Positions 55,353 through 63,518 of a stretch of DNA of 64,000 nt are shown here, piece after piece; position 1 is the first letter of the stretch; each line of letters begins with the position of its first letter. A program made the translations under genes and the position numbers. The stretch comes from Phycisphaerae bacterium (lineage in GTDB: Bacteria > Planctomycetota > Phycisphaerae > Phycisphaerales > SM1A02): contig PBAX01000014.1 in assembly GCA_002716385.1 (NCBI GenBank), forward strand, positions 62,001 through 126,000, in the 5' to 3' direction. The notes under the pieces were generated by a model. The model ran no database searches. It worked only from the letters and a program-made list of their open reading frames with translations, and had not been told where the DNA came from.

Positions 55353-56669
55353 TCAGGAATCACCACCACCAGACTGTCCGCCCGATGAGCCACCTTCGCC
55401 GCCACCCGCCTTCTTGCGTCGACGACGACGTCGCCTTTTCTTCTTGGTCTTCGGCTTGTCGCCATCACCGGATTGCGCCTGAATTGCAGGTTGATTCGAG
55501 CCGGATTCACCTGATGTTCCAGCCGCCTGATTGCCCTTGCCTTTACCTCGTCGCCGTCTGCGTCGCTTCTTCTTGCCGTCGCCGGTCTGGGCACCACCCG
55601 ATTTGTCGCGGCCACTGCGGGCACGAGCCAACGAATCATCCAGGATCTTCTGGGCCGCCACTTCTCTGGCTCTGGCTTTCGCCTCCAGTTCCGCCGGACT
55701 TGGACAGCTGTCCGGGTCCATCAACTCCTCGAGCGGTATCGCCACTTCTTCGTTGTTGTGCTCGAGCTTGACGAGAACCAGCTGCGTCAGAATCTTCGAA
55801 TCGATGACGATGCCGGGCCCCAGTTCGGTGCCGACACGGGTCTTTCGATGAGGCAGGTTCGACTTGAGTTCCTTGTAGGTCTGATCCTCATATCGAAGAC
55901 AGCACATCAACCGGCCACAACGCCCTGAGATCTTCAATGGATCCAAGGTAGCCTTCTGGACCTTGGCGGAACGCATGGATACGGGCTTGAGAACCTTTAG
56001 GAAGTTCTTGCAACAGCAATGCTGGCCACATTTCTCGTAATCGGCGACCAGACGAGCCTCATCGCGTGCGCCCACCTGTCGCATCTCGATTCTGGATCTG
56101 AAATCGGCCGCTAGATCGCGAACCAGTTCGCGAAAATCGATCCGCTCCTCGGTCATGTAGAAGAAGGTCAGTACTTCCTCGCCAAGGATTGGATCGACAT
56201 CGACGATCTTCATGTCCATGTTGTAGTAGGCCGCCAATTCACGAGCCTTCTTGATGAACTCGGGTTTTCTGGCCATCAAGTTGGCGTTCGAAGCCATATC
56301 CTCGGCGGTAGCCACTCGAAGGACTCGGCCTCTGTTGTAGAACGGAAAATCCCGGCCGCCGGAGTTGTTGATGTAGCTCCTCATCTCATCGCGTGAGATG
56401 GATTTTCCACATCCCGAGTTCGTGCAGGTCGTGGTGAGCATCTCGACCAGTTCCAGTCCACGATGGGTTCGGGCCACCAGCTTGCTGCCACAGCCGGGCT
56501 TGAGTCCACCAGCCTGCTGATACTCGCCGACCATCTGCATTGCGCCGAACTTCACGACGATCGTCTTCGGTGGCTCGAGTGCAGCATGCTGCTCCTCCAA
56601 CGTCATCGAATCTCGAAAACTCGGATCTGCTTCCTGTTCGAAAACCGGAAGGGGGACGATGCTGCTCAT
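55353..56669 (-). CDS. PSP1-domain protein (RicT-like)
   Basis: 438 residues. The PSP1 core spans about residues 30-300. VVKFGAMQMVGEY opens it; the Cys-rich sections CTNSGCGKS, CGQHCCCKNFLKVL and SGRCGRLMCCLRYE are typical of RicT/YaaT, which in B. subtilis forms a complex with Fe-S clusters acting on RNA processing. A disordered C-terminal tail of 90 residues carries KKKRRRRRRGKGKGN and KKKRRRRRRRKK blocks, well suited to RNA binding. The ATG at 56669 is preferred; GTG codons at about 56699-56702 are alternatives. A 9-pair inverted repeat (56694-56713) overlaps the upstream GTGs and could influence initiation. Confidence 0.83.
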   Translation of the reverse strand: MSSIVPLPVFEQEADPSFRDSMTLEEQHAALEPPKTIVVKFGAMQMVGEYQQAGGLKPGCGSKLVARTHRGLELVEMLTTTCTNSGCGKSISRDEMRSYINNSGGRDFPFYNRGRVLRVATAEDMASNANLMARKPEFIKKARELAAYYNMDMKIVDVDPILGEEVLTFFYMTEERIDFRELVRDLAADFRSRIEMRQVGARDEARLVADYEKCGQHCCCKNFLKVLKPVSMRSAKVQKATLDPLKISGRCGRLMCCLRYEDQTYKELKSNLPHRKTRVGTELGPGIVIDSKILTQLVLVKLEHNNEEVAIPLEELMDPDSCPSPAELEAKARAREVAAQKILDDSLARARSGRDKSGGAQTGDGKKKRRRRRRGKGKGNQAAGTSGESGSNQPAIQAQSGDGDKPKTKKKRRRRRRRKKAGGGEGGSSGGQSGGGDS

Positions 56670-57040
56670 GGGCTGACCTGCTGCAAATGGAGCCACCACG
56701 GGAACCGTGGTGGTGTAGACACTGGACGAACTGTCACCAGGTGGTTTTTTGGAACCAACACCCGCCTGGTCAGGTGCTAGCTTTGACGCAGATCAGGCAT
56801 CTATTGTAGCTGAGGACGCGTTGTTCAGGCCGAGGAATCACGTCCTTCAGAGCTCCTCTCATCGAGCTGGAAGGATGAAACGAAGCCTCCAAGGGTCTCA
56901 ACGGCCATCTCCGGGTTGCTTGAGGCCATTACCAGAGATCCCATCTTTCGAATTGTGCAGACCACGCCTTCCTGAAGTTACCGGATGGCCTCCTAATGGC
57001 CGTTGACCCACGAGACAGAGATGTGACATCGTCTCGAAGT

Positions 57041-57181
57041 TCATGGAATCTCCCGGTGCTGGTGGCAACCTGCTCGGGAATGGCCCTGATGGACTGTGAA
57101 AGGCGGCACTCCACCATTCTCATTGACTTCCTCGATGGTCAGGATGGAGGCATCGATGATGGACCTGTCGCTGATGTTCAT
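57041..57181 (-). pseudogene. Possible relic of an ABC-type substrate-binding (Peripla_BP_5/6) protein
   Basis: On the minus strand the frame around the ATG at 57181 reads SSINSPMNISD then RSIIDASILTIEEVNENGG, about 30 residues. This matches closely the opening of urea/amide-type substrate-binding domains (LHSLSGTMAISExSLxDAxLLAIEEINxxGGV). After GGV the frame loses similarity and stops at 57041. Neither neighbouring frame continues the domain. It looks like a decayed or truncated copy of the N-terminal part, though a chance resemblance over 30 residues is possible. The HD gene promoter lies at its start. Confidence 0.4.
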
Positions 57182-57206
57182 CGGTGAATTGATACTGGAG
57201 GATCGC

Positions 57207-57212
57207 TAGACT
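57207..57212 (+). promoter_or_regulatory. -10-like TAGACT for a leaderless HD-protein mRNA
   Basis: TAGACT ends 7 bases before the ATG at 57220. Confidence 0.5.
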
Positions 57213-57219
57213 GATCGGC

Positions 57220-57774
57220 ATGGATATCGAGAACGCACGATCAATCATGCATGAATGGGTGCAGAGCGAGGCCCTTCGCCAGCACATGGAATGCGTAGCC
57301 GCCTGCATGGGCTCGGCCGCCGATGCCCATGCGCCAACTGAACGATCCCGATGGATCGTCTGTGGACTCCTGCACGATTTCGACTATGAAAAACATCCCA
57401 CCGAGCAGGAACATCCGTTTGTGGGTATCGAGTACCTCAGAAGTCGTGGCGATGTGGATGAAGAGATCCTTGATGCCATCCTTGGGCATGCCACCTATTC
57501 AGGAACACCACGAACGACTCCGATGGCCAGATATCTCTTTGCAGTGGATGAGCTGGCTGGCTTCATCGTCGCCTGCTGCAAGGTGCGCCCGAATGGAATC
57601 CAGGATCTGACGCCCAAGAGCGTCAAGAAGAAACTCAAGACCGCGAACTTCGCCGCCGCGGTCAATCGAGATGACATTCGCATCGGCATCGAGGAGCTGG
57701 GATGTGATCTCAACGACCACATCCAGTTCTGCATCGATGCGATCGCCAGCGATCGCGAAAGGCTGGGGCTTTGA
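57220..57774 (+). CDS. HD-domain hydrolase
   Basis: 184-residue cytoplasmic metal-dependent phosphohydrolase of the HD superfamily, related to those that act on nucleotides or phosphate esters. His22 (RQHMECVA) and His52-Asp53 (GLLHDFDYEKHP) form the metal site, with the later AILGHATYSG and the Asp in FAVDELAGFIVAC. No regulatory or second domain is present. Substrate unknown. It runs convergent to a minus-strand gene with 3 bases between stops. Confidence 0.88.
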   Translation: MDIENARSIMHEWVQSEALRQHMECVAACMGSAADAHAPTERSRWIVCGLLHDFDYEKHPTEQEHPFVGIEYLRSRGDVDEEILDAILGHATYSGTPRTTPMARYLFAVDELAGFIVACCKVRPNGIQDLTPKSVKKKLKTANFAAAVNRDDIRIGIEELGCDLNDHIQFCIDAIASDRERLGL

Positions 57775-57777
57775 GCA

Positions 57778-58512
57778 TCATCGACCGGTCCGATGGGCAT
57801 CCACGGGTGGCATCGACTGACTGAGCCACTTCGCCTGTGTTTCCACATTCGACGCGAATTCGTTCCAGTCGACGTTTGACTGATCAGACATCGCTCTGGC
57901 CTGCATGGCCAGCTGAAGACCCCACTGGGCCCATTGATCGGATGTTCCTCTCCCGAGGGAAGCCCCTAGTTTCTGGCTGAATTCAGTCCACCTTCGGTTG
58001 TGGCCATCTCGAGCCATCGACACGGCCTGATCGGCTATCCGCCGGCCGAACGCGGGCCAGTTGTTGTTCTCCGCAAGAACATACTGAAGCAACTGGGCGC
58101 CAGCCGAACGACCGAAGATCATCCAGTCGATGCTTGAATCCAAGCCATTGGCTATGGCGATGCCTCCGAGCTTGCTTCCATAGTCGTCCCACAGTGATTC
58201 CGTGAATTCGAGAACCATCGATTCCAGTTCATCAGGCCGAGCGATTTCACGCATTCCCTTGACATTCTCACCGAGCTCGATGGCGGCATCGGTGAACATG
58301 ATCATCACGGCCGCATGGAATCTCGTCCAATGACAGAAGTACTCGGCCATACCGAGGCGACCCGCCTCCGCTGCCGGCCCGGGTTCGATCTGCTCCAGGG
58401 GCCCGACTGAGATGGAACCGTCATCTTGGAACTGTGTCGATGTGGACTGGATTCCAAGGGCAACACCCGCGAAGACCGTTGCCATGAAGATGATCGACCA
58501 AGTCTTGTTCAT
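57778..58512 (-). CDS. Exported protein of unknown function
   Basis: 244 residues with an N-terminal signal sequence (MNKTWSIIFMATVFAGVALGIQS) and a mainly helical soluble domain, rich in Trp and Gln (HWTRFHAAVMIMFTDAAIELGENVKGMREI; WAQWGLQLAMQARAMS). No motif recognised. The ATG at 58512 has GGAG 7-8 bases upstream, which decides between it and longer frames. It is upstream of nothing on its strand, 67 bases after der's stop. Confidence 0.7.
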   Translation of the reverse strand: MNKTWSIIFMATVFAGVALGIQSTSTQFQDDGSISVGPLEQIEPGPAAEAGRLGMAEYFCHWTRFHAAVMIMFTDAAIELGENVKGMREIARPDELESMVLEFTESLWDDYGSKLGGIAIANGLDSSIDWMIFGRSAGAQLLQYVLAENNNWPAFGRRIADQAVSMARDGHNRRWTEFSQKLGASLGRGTSDQWAQWGLQLAMQARAMSDQSNVDWNEFASNVETQAKWLSQSMPPVDAHRTGR

Positions 58513-58579
58513 CAGAAAACTCCTGCATACTTTTCGAAACCTGCATAGCCATACCGTAGGCATGAAAGAACCACGGCCA

Positions 58580-60097
58580 TCATGAATCACTGGTGGATGT
58601 ATCCTCGTGATCCGCCATCTCCTCTTCGTCCCAGATCGACTGATCGATGCCCTCGACGCCATCGGGCTTCGACTTCGATGCGATGCGACCATCCTGCTTG
58701 AGCTTCTCGATCGTCTTACGCTGCTTGCGTGAGAACAGCAGCCTGATCGGGACTTCCGAGAACGGCAGTTGTTCCCGCAGGCGATTCATCAAGTACCGCT
58801 CGTAGCGACCTTCGAAAAGATCCGGCTTGTTGACGACGAGCGCGAGCGTCGGTGGTTGGACATCCACCTGCGACGCGTAATACAACTTGGCCTGCGAACC
58901 AAGTCGCGAAGTCGGACCTCGCTTGGCGAGGATGCCCTTGACGACCTCGTTGATCTGTGATGTCGATTCACGATGTCGTGCCTGCGCATGGAGGTTGAAG
59001 GCCATCGTGATCATGTCCTTCAGTCCCTCGCCCTCCTTGGCGCTCACGAACACGATCGGCGCGTAGTCCAGACCTCTGAGTTCCTGAGTCAGATAGCTGG
59101 CGTAATCCTCAGGCGATGCATGACCCTCCGCGAGATCCCATTTGTTCACGACCAGAACGACGGGCTTGAACTGTCGTTGAAGTTCCTGACCAAGTTTCTG
59201 ATCGACTTGCGACACGTCGGTGGTTGCATCGATCAGAAACAGTGCCACATCCGCCCGTCTTATGGAGGTCAGCATCCGTCTATAGGCGTAGAACTCGATG
59301 TCATCCGCGAAACTCTTCTTTCGCCTCAATCCAGCGGTATCGATCGCCGTGAATTCGTGACCTTCCATCTTGAACTGGACATCGATGGCATCCCGTGTGG
59401 TGCCGGCAATCTCCGATACGATCACACGATCCTCTCCGGCCAGTGAATTTATCAAGGTCGACTTTCCGACATTTCTCCGACCCACGATCGCCAGTTTCAT
59501 CTCGGTCTCTACAAGCGGCTCGACATCCTGATGCTCCGCTCGATTCCAGAGCTCTTCAACGAGATCCCGCATCCCATATCCGCTGGTCGCGGACACGCAA
59601 AGGGGCTGTCCCAGACCCAGGCCTGAGAGCTCCATGGCGTGAGGTTCCCATGAGTCGCCATCGGTCTTGTTGGCGACCAGCAGCACTCGATGAGACTGGC
59701 CTCGGCTTCGAAGGATCTCGGCAACCGCCTGATCCAGAGGCAGCGGGCCCGACTGGGCATCACAGACCATCATGATGATCGAGGACTGTTCAATAGCGAC
59801 GGAAATCTGATCCTCGATGTCCTCGGTCAATCTGGAAAGGTCTTCACCGGCATCATCGAGGGTTCCATCGGCCGTATAGACCCCGTATCCCCCCGTATCG
59901 GTGATGTCCACCAAACGGGACTCTGACCCCTTGGGTGACTCGGTAGGCGGATCGAGCTCGAGCATGACGCTGACGCGATCCCTGGTGACACCCGGGGTGG
60001 GGTCCACGATCGAGACTCGCCGCTTGGCGAGCCTGTTCAGCAGGCTCGACTTGCCCACATTGGGACGCCCGACGATGGCTACGGTTGGAATCGACAT
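58580..60097 (-). CDS. der: GTPase Der (EngA), ribosome biogenesis
   Basis: 505-residue double-GTPase that helps assemble the 50S subunit. The first G domain has GRPNVGKSS, DTGGYG and NKTDGD; the second has GRRNVGKST, DTAGLRRK, NKWDLAE and SAKEGEGL. The KH-like C-terminal domain (YYASQVDVQPPTLALVVNKPDLF) follows and a charged tail ends it. Around residues 45-60 the first switch is longer than usual (ELDPPTESPKGSESRLV). TACACT lies 6 bases before the ATG at 60097 without a Shine-Dalgarno, so it is leaderless. It is divergent from gmk, with 62 bases between starts, so the two share a compact bidirectional promoter. Confidence 0.96.
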   Translation of the reverse strand: MSIPTVAIVGRPNVGKSSLLNRLAKRRVSIVDPTPGVTRDRVSVMLELDPPTESPKGSESRLVDITDTGGYGVYTADGTLDDAGEDLSRLTEDIEDQISVAIEQSSIIMMVCDAQSGPLPLDQAVAEILRSRGQSHRVLLVANKTDGDSWEPHAMELSGLGLGQPLCVSATSGYGMRDLVEELWNRAEHQDVEPLVETEMKLAIVGRRNVGKSTLINSLAGEDRVIVSEIAGTTRDAIDVQFKMEGHEFTAIDTAGLRRKKSFADDIEFYAYRRMLTSIRRADVALFLIDATTDVSQVDQKLGQELQRQFKPVVLVVNKWDLAEGHASPEDYASYLTQELRGLDYAPIVFVSAKEGEGLKDMITMAFNLHAQARHRESTSQINEVVKGILAKRGPTSRLGSQAKLYYASQVDVQPPTLALVVNKPDLFEGRYERYLMNRLREQLPFSEVPIRLLFSRKQRKTIEKLKQDGRIASKSKPDGVEGIDQSIWDEEEMADHEDTSTSDS

Positions 60098-60103
60098 GTG
60101 CAC

Positions 60104-60109
60104 AGTGTA
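60104..60109 (-). promoter_or_regulatory. -10-like TACACT for leaderless der
   Basis: Minus-strand TACACT ends 6 bases before the ATG at 60097. Confidence 0.5.
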
Positions 60110-60145
60110 GGTCCTCGGCAGGCACGGCATCGTGCCCAGCTTGGT

Positions 60146-60151
60146 TACAAT
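60146..60151 (+). promoter_or_regulatory. -10-like TACAAT for leaderless gmk
   Basis: TACAAT, in TTACAAT, ends 8 bases before the ATG at 60160 with no ribosome-binding site between. Confidence 0.5.
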
Positions 60152-60159
60152 TCAGGGCA

Positions 60160-60771
60160 ATGTCTTCCAATGATCCAAATGGCCTGCTTCTGGTTGTCTC
60201 CGGCCCCTCCGGCGTGGGCAAGACCACCATCGTGCACAGAATGCAGCAGCAGCTGGGTGGTCATTTCAGCGTGTCCGCAACCACACGCCCTCGATCCGAT
60301 GAAGAGCAGGACGGTGTCGACTACTACTTCGTAACCCCTGGCGAATTTGATCGAATGCAAAGGGGCGGGGAGTTCCTCGAATGGGCGGAAGTCTTCGGTC
60401 GACATGCCTACGGGACACCGAGAAGACCGGTGGAACAGGCCCTTGAACGCGGCGAGCTGATCATCCTCGACATCGATGTCCAAGGCGCTCGTCAAGTCCG
60501 CCAAGCCATGCCTTCCGCTTTCATGGTTTTCATACTCCCGCCCGATGAGGAGGAATTGATGCGACGTCTTCAGGCGCGAGGGCGTGATGATCAGGAAGCC
60601 ATAGAAAGAAGGTTTGGGGAAGCCCAGCATGAGATTCGACAGGCAACCGAGGTCAAGCTGTATGACGCCTTCGTCATCAACGACGATCTCGAACGTGCTG
60701 TTGAGGAAACCTGTCGAGTCGTGAACAACCGATGGCAGCAGTCCTCCGAATCCACACCGCCATCAAGATGA
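60160..60771 (+). CDS. gmk: Guanylate kinase
   Basis: 203-residue kinase of GMP to GDP. P-loop SGPSGVGKTT (residues 14-23), GMP-binding region TTRPRSDEEQDGVDYYFV, lid LEWAEVFGRHAYGTPR and the D-I-D-V-Q-G-A motif are complete. Length is typical. Its stop overlaps the start of the next gene (ATGA at 60768-60771). In many bacteria gmk is followed by rpoZ; here an unrelated large gene follows instead. Confidence 0.96.
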   Translation: MSSNDPNGLLLVVSGPSGVGKTTIVHRMQQQLGGHFSVSATTRPRSDEEQDGVDYYFVTPGEFDRMQRGGEFLEWAEVFGRHAYGTPRRPVEQALERGELIILDIDVQGARQVRQAMPSAFMVFILPPDEEELMRRLQARGRDDQEAIERRFGEAQHEIRQATEVKLYDAFVINDDLERAVEETCRVVNNRWQQSSESTPPSR

Positions 60772-62498
60772 TCGTATCGCTCCTGATCAAATCCACCCTG
60801 TCTCTTCTTGGAAGCATCGGTTCCTCTGATCTGCAGGTGCCGGGCAATCCACTGGTGCTGGCGCCGCGAGGCGGTGTCATGATGGTTCCTGTGGTGAGAA
60901 CTTCTGCAGAAGATGAATGGACTGATGAAATCAAGGTCTCTCTGGTACTAGATTCCGGCAGAAAGACGACGCTCACTGGCCATTTGGGCTGGATGGAACC
61001 GATTCGGTATAAAACCGGCGAGAACTGGAGCAGAGCACAATTCGACATGAAGATCCGATCGATTCGGAGTGATGATCTGGATGATCCTAGAGAACGAATG
61101 AGAACGGGAACAGGAGCACAGTTGCTCATCCGCCTTCCCGAAGATGGTTCTGGAAGCATCCGGATAGGCAATCGTCTGATTCCACTCCAATGGATGGATC
61201 TCCCCGATTCGATGCCGGCCATCAGCGTCGGTGGCATGCAGCGAACGGGTGTGCTTGAAGCCGTTCCCGCCTACGACCACCCTTCCACCAGTAATGCAAT
61301 GGAATGGTGGCGATGGGAGCTGCTGGCCGAAAGACTCGGACTCGAGCCGCCAACGCCGGCATTTGGTTCCGAGGTTGAGAATCTGGCCGCCGATCATTCC
61401 GTCGCGACGTGGCGGATTGCCATGACTCGCCTGAACAAGGCCAGTCGTGGCGTGGCATCCACGTGTCGCGATCTTCTCACGGAAACATGCATGGATGGTG
61501 ATGTTTCAATCGCTGCATGGATCACAAATCCGAACAGCATCGGCAATCTCATCCAGATTCTCCTGAACACGTCTCAGGATGATGAAGCCATGATCACAGC
61601 GGCATTGGGCTGGGCCGATGAACAGATAAGCCAGTTCACATGGATTCAACAGCCATATGGTCCGGACGTGAATATCCAGATCGCCAACCCGGAGCACAAC
61701 AAGGTCCTTGCCGAACTCGTCTGGAGCTCCGGTGATGATGTCCCATTGGGCGTTCTTCTGGAACCATATGACGTGACCGGTGTCAATGTGGAAAGAACGC
61801 CGAACACGATGAAGGCGCCATTCTCCAGAATGGATGTACTGAACATCGTCCTGAAGGAACATGTCCAGAAGTTCTCGCTCGGTGATGATGTGATGAGAGC
61901 CCGGCCACCTGGGCCGATTCTGGGGCCGTTCGCACCCACCTTGACGCTTGGCAGCGCACGCACGAGAGAGACTCCAGAGGCTCCCCCCGATCGTGTCAGC
62001 TGGATGCAGTTGCGGCGAATCAATGATTCCTGGGAGCTCTACATCGAATGTCTGATCCCTGAAAGCAGCAATCGGCTCGACAGGATTTCTCCGGAGCAGC
62101 TCGGTGATCTGAATGAGATGAGGGGCATCGAAGCCGTGACGATCTTGATGGGCACGAACGCGTCCAGTCAGATCTGGCCCGCGCACTGCATCGTGATCAC
62201 GCCAGAGGATGGTTGGCGAAGCTATCTCGATACCGGATCCGGCACACCAGAGATCGAAATCCGCAGGCAGGATGACCGGTGGCTCGCCAACATGAAGATA
62301 CCGGCCTCATGGTTGCCGACGGGTCAGGGACTACTCAAGATCGCCGCCATACGAACGCATTCGGGGGACGACTCGTTCGAGACGACCCCGACGCCATGCG
62401 TCCCGTGGAAACTGAATCCCCGACCTGCCTACATCGATCTCGACGCTTGGGATCAGGATGACCAGCCATCGCTACGCGGGCCTGGGACTATTCAATGA
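60768..62498 (+). CDS. Exported or membrane-anchored protein of unknown function
   Basis: 576 residues with an N-terminal hydrophobic signal (MIVSLLIKSTLSLLGSIGSSDL). Beta-rich N-half (LVLAPRGGVMMVPVV; KVSLVLDSGRKTTLTGHL; AQLLIRLPEDGSGSIRIGNRLIPLQWMDL) followed by helices and another beta-rich part (WELYIECLIPESSN; NMKIPASWLPTGQGLLKIAA). Nothing recognised. The ATGA overlap with gmk sets the start; a more upstream ATG at 60732 remains possible but gives no signal. Convergent with moxR, 15 bases between stops. Confidence 0.72.
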   Translation: MIVSLLIKSTLSLLGSIGSSDLQVPGNPLVLAPRGGVMMVPVVRTSAEDEWTDEIKVSLVLDSGRKTTLTGHLGWMEPIRYKTGENWSRAQFDMKIRSIRSDDLDDPRERMRTGTGAQLLIRLPEDGSGSIRIGNRLIPLQWMDLPDSMPAISVGGMQRTGVLEAVPAYDHPSTSNAMEWWRWELLAERLGLEPPTPAFGSEVENLAADHSVATWRIAMTRLNKASRGVASTCRDLLTETCMDGDVSIAAWITNPNSIGNLIQILLNTSQDDEAMITAALGWADEQISQFTWIQQPYGPDVNIQIANPEHNKVLAELVWSSGDDVPLGVLLEPYDVTGVNVERTPNTMKAPFSRMDVLNIVLKEHVQKFSLGDDVMRARPPGPILGPFAPTLTLGSARTRETPEAPPDRVSWMQLRRINDSWELYIECLIPESSNRLDRISPEQLGDLNEMRGIEAVTILMGTNASSQIWPAHCIVITPEDGWRSYLDTGSGTPEIEIRRQDDRWLANMKIPASWLPTGQGLLKIAAIRTHSGDDSFETTPTPCVPWKLNPRPAYIDLDAWDQDDQPSLRGPGTIQ

Positions 62499-62513
62499 AC
62501 CTGAAAACGCTCG

Positions 62514-63503
62514 CTAGGAACTGAATTCCACTTCTGCCGGAAGCGTATCGACGATGTTCTGGAGAACGACATCGGTCGTGACACCTTCGGCCTCCGCCTC
62601 GAAGTTGAGAATGCAGCGATGTCTCATCGCAGGCAGTATCGAGGCCCTGATGTCCTCGTAGTCGACCTGCGACCGGCCCTCCCGATGCGCACTGACCTTC
62701 CCGGCGAGGACGAGCGTCTGCGCCGCTCTGGGAGAAGCCCCCATCCTGAAATACCGCTCGACCTGCGGGTTCGCCAATGGGCCACCTGGGTGGGTGGCGA
62801 GCACACAACGGACGGCATAATCCTGAACCGCCTGAGGCACGACGGTGGCTCTGATCGATTTCTGATGTTCCAGAATCGTGGCCCCATCAAGCACGCGGTC
62901 GATCGCGATATCCACATTCGCCGTGGTTCTGTTGAGTATCTCGCTCATCTCTTCACGACTGGAATAGCCGACCACGAGTTTGAAGAAGAATCGATCCAGC
63001 TGTGCTTCGGGAAGCGGATAGGTTCCCTCCTGCTCGACTGGATTCTGGGTGGCCATGACGAAAAACGGCTTGTCGAGAATGTGGGTCTGCCCACCTACGG
63101 TCACCGACTTCTCCTGCATGGCTTCCAGTAAGGATGACTGGGTCTTGGGTGTGGCACGATTGATTTCGTCCGCCAGAACGATCTGGGAGAAGATCGGCCC
63201 TTTCCGGAACGTGAACTCCCGGCCACCGTCGCCCTCAACCACGATGGTCGTACCAGTCACATCCGCCGGCATGAGGTCGGGTGTGAACTGGATCCTGGAG
63301 AAGTCAAGATGCATGGCCTCGGACAAGGTCCTTATAAGCAGCGTCTTTCCCAGTCCGGGCACACCCTCGAGCAGGACATGTCCTCCCGAGAACAGGCATG
63401 TCAAGACACCTTCGATGACTTCATCATGACCGACAACCGCCTTGCCAATCTCAGTGCGAAGTCGATCCCAGTCGTCCTTGAAAGTCATATCAGCCAGCTC
63501 CAT
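62514..63503 (-). CDS. MoxR-family AAA+ ATPase
   Basis: 329 residues. Walker A GVPGLGKT, Walker B IVLADEINR, sensor 1 MATQNPVEQEGTYPLPEAQLDRFFF, and the C-terminal lid SPRAAQTLVLAGKVSAHREG mark a MoxR ATPase. MoxR proteins chaperone metal insertion or assembly of protein complexes, often with a VWA-domain partner in the same operon; the partner would lie beyond the window or elsewhere. Two starts are possible: 63503 or 63488, the second having GGAG 9 bases upstream. Upstream, on the same strand, is a partial beta-barrel gene. Confidence 0.93.
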   Translation of the reverse strand: MELADMTFKDDWDRLRTEIGKAVVGHDEVIEGVLTCLFSGGHVLLEGVPGLGKTLLIRTLSEAMHLDFSRIQFTPDLMPADVTGTTIVVEGDGGREFTFRKGPIFSQIVLADEINRATPKTQSSLLEAMQEKSVTVGGQTHILDKPFFVMATQNPVEQEGTYPLPEAQLDRFFFKLVVGYSSREEMSEILNRTTANVDIAIDRVLDGATILEHQKSIRATVVPQAVQDYAVRCVLATHPGGPLANPQVERYFRMGASPRAAQTLVLAGKVSAHREGRSQVDYEDIRASILPAMRHRCILNFEAEAEGVTTDVVLQNIVDTLPAEVEFSS

Positions 63504-63518
63504 CAGGAGTGAATCGAG

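Larger units (their letters stand above)
56670..57219. other. Gene-poor stretch between the PSP1 gene and the HD gene
   Basis: 550 bases. Besides the hairpin next to the PSP1 gene and the relic described separately, no complete gene of reasonable size is convincing. Three overlapping open frames (56749-57006 plus, 56929-57123 minus, 56996-57187 plus) are probably accidental. A minus-strand frame 56825-56965 (46 residues, GTG start, MVCTIRKMGSLVMASSNPEM) has an AGGA close to its start and coding-like wording, but no support beyond that. Confidence 0.5.
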
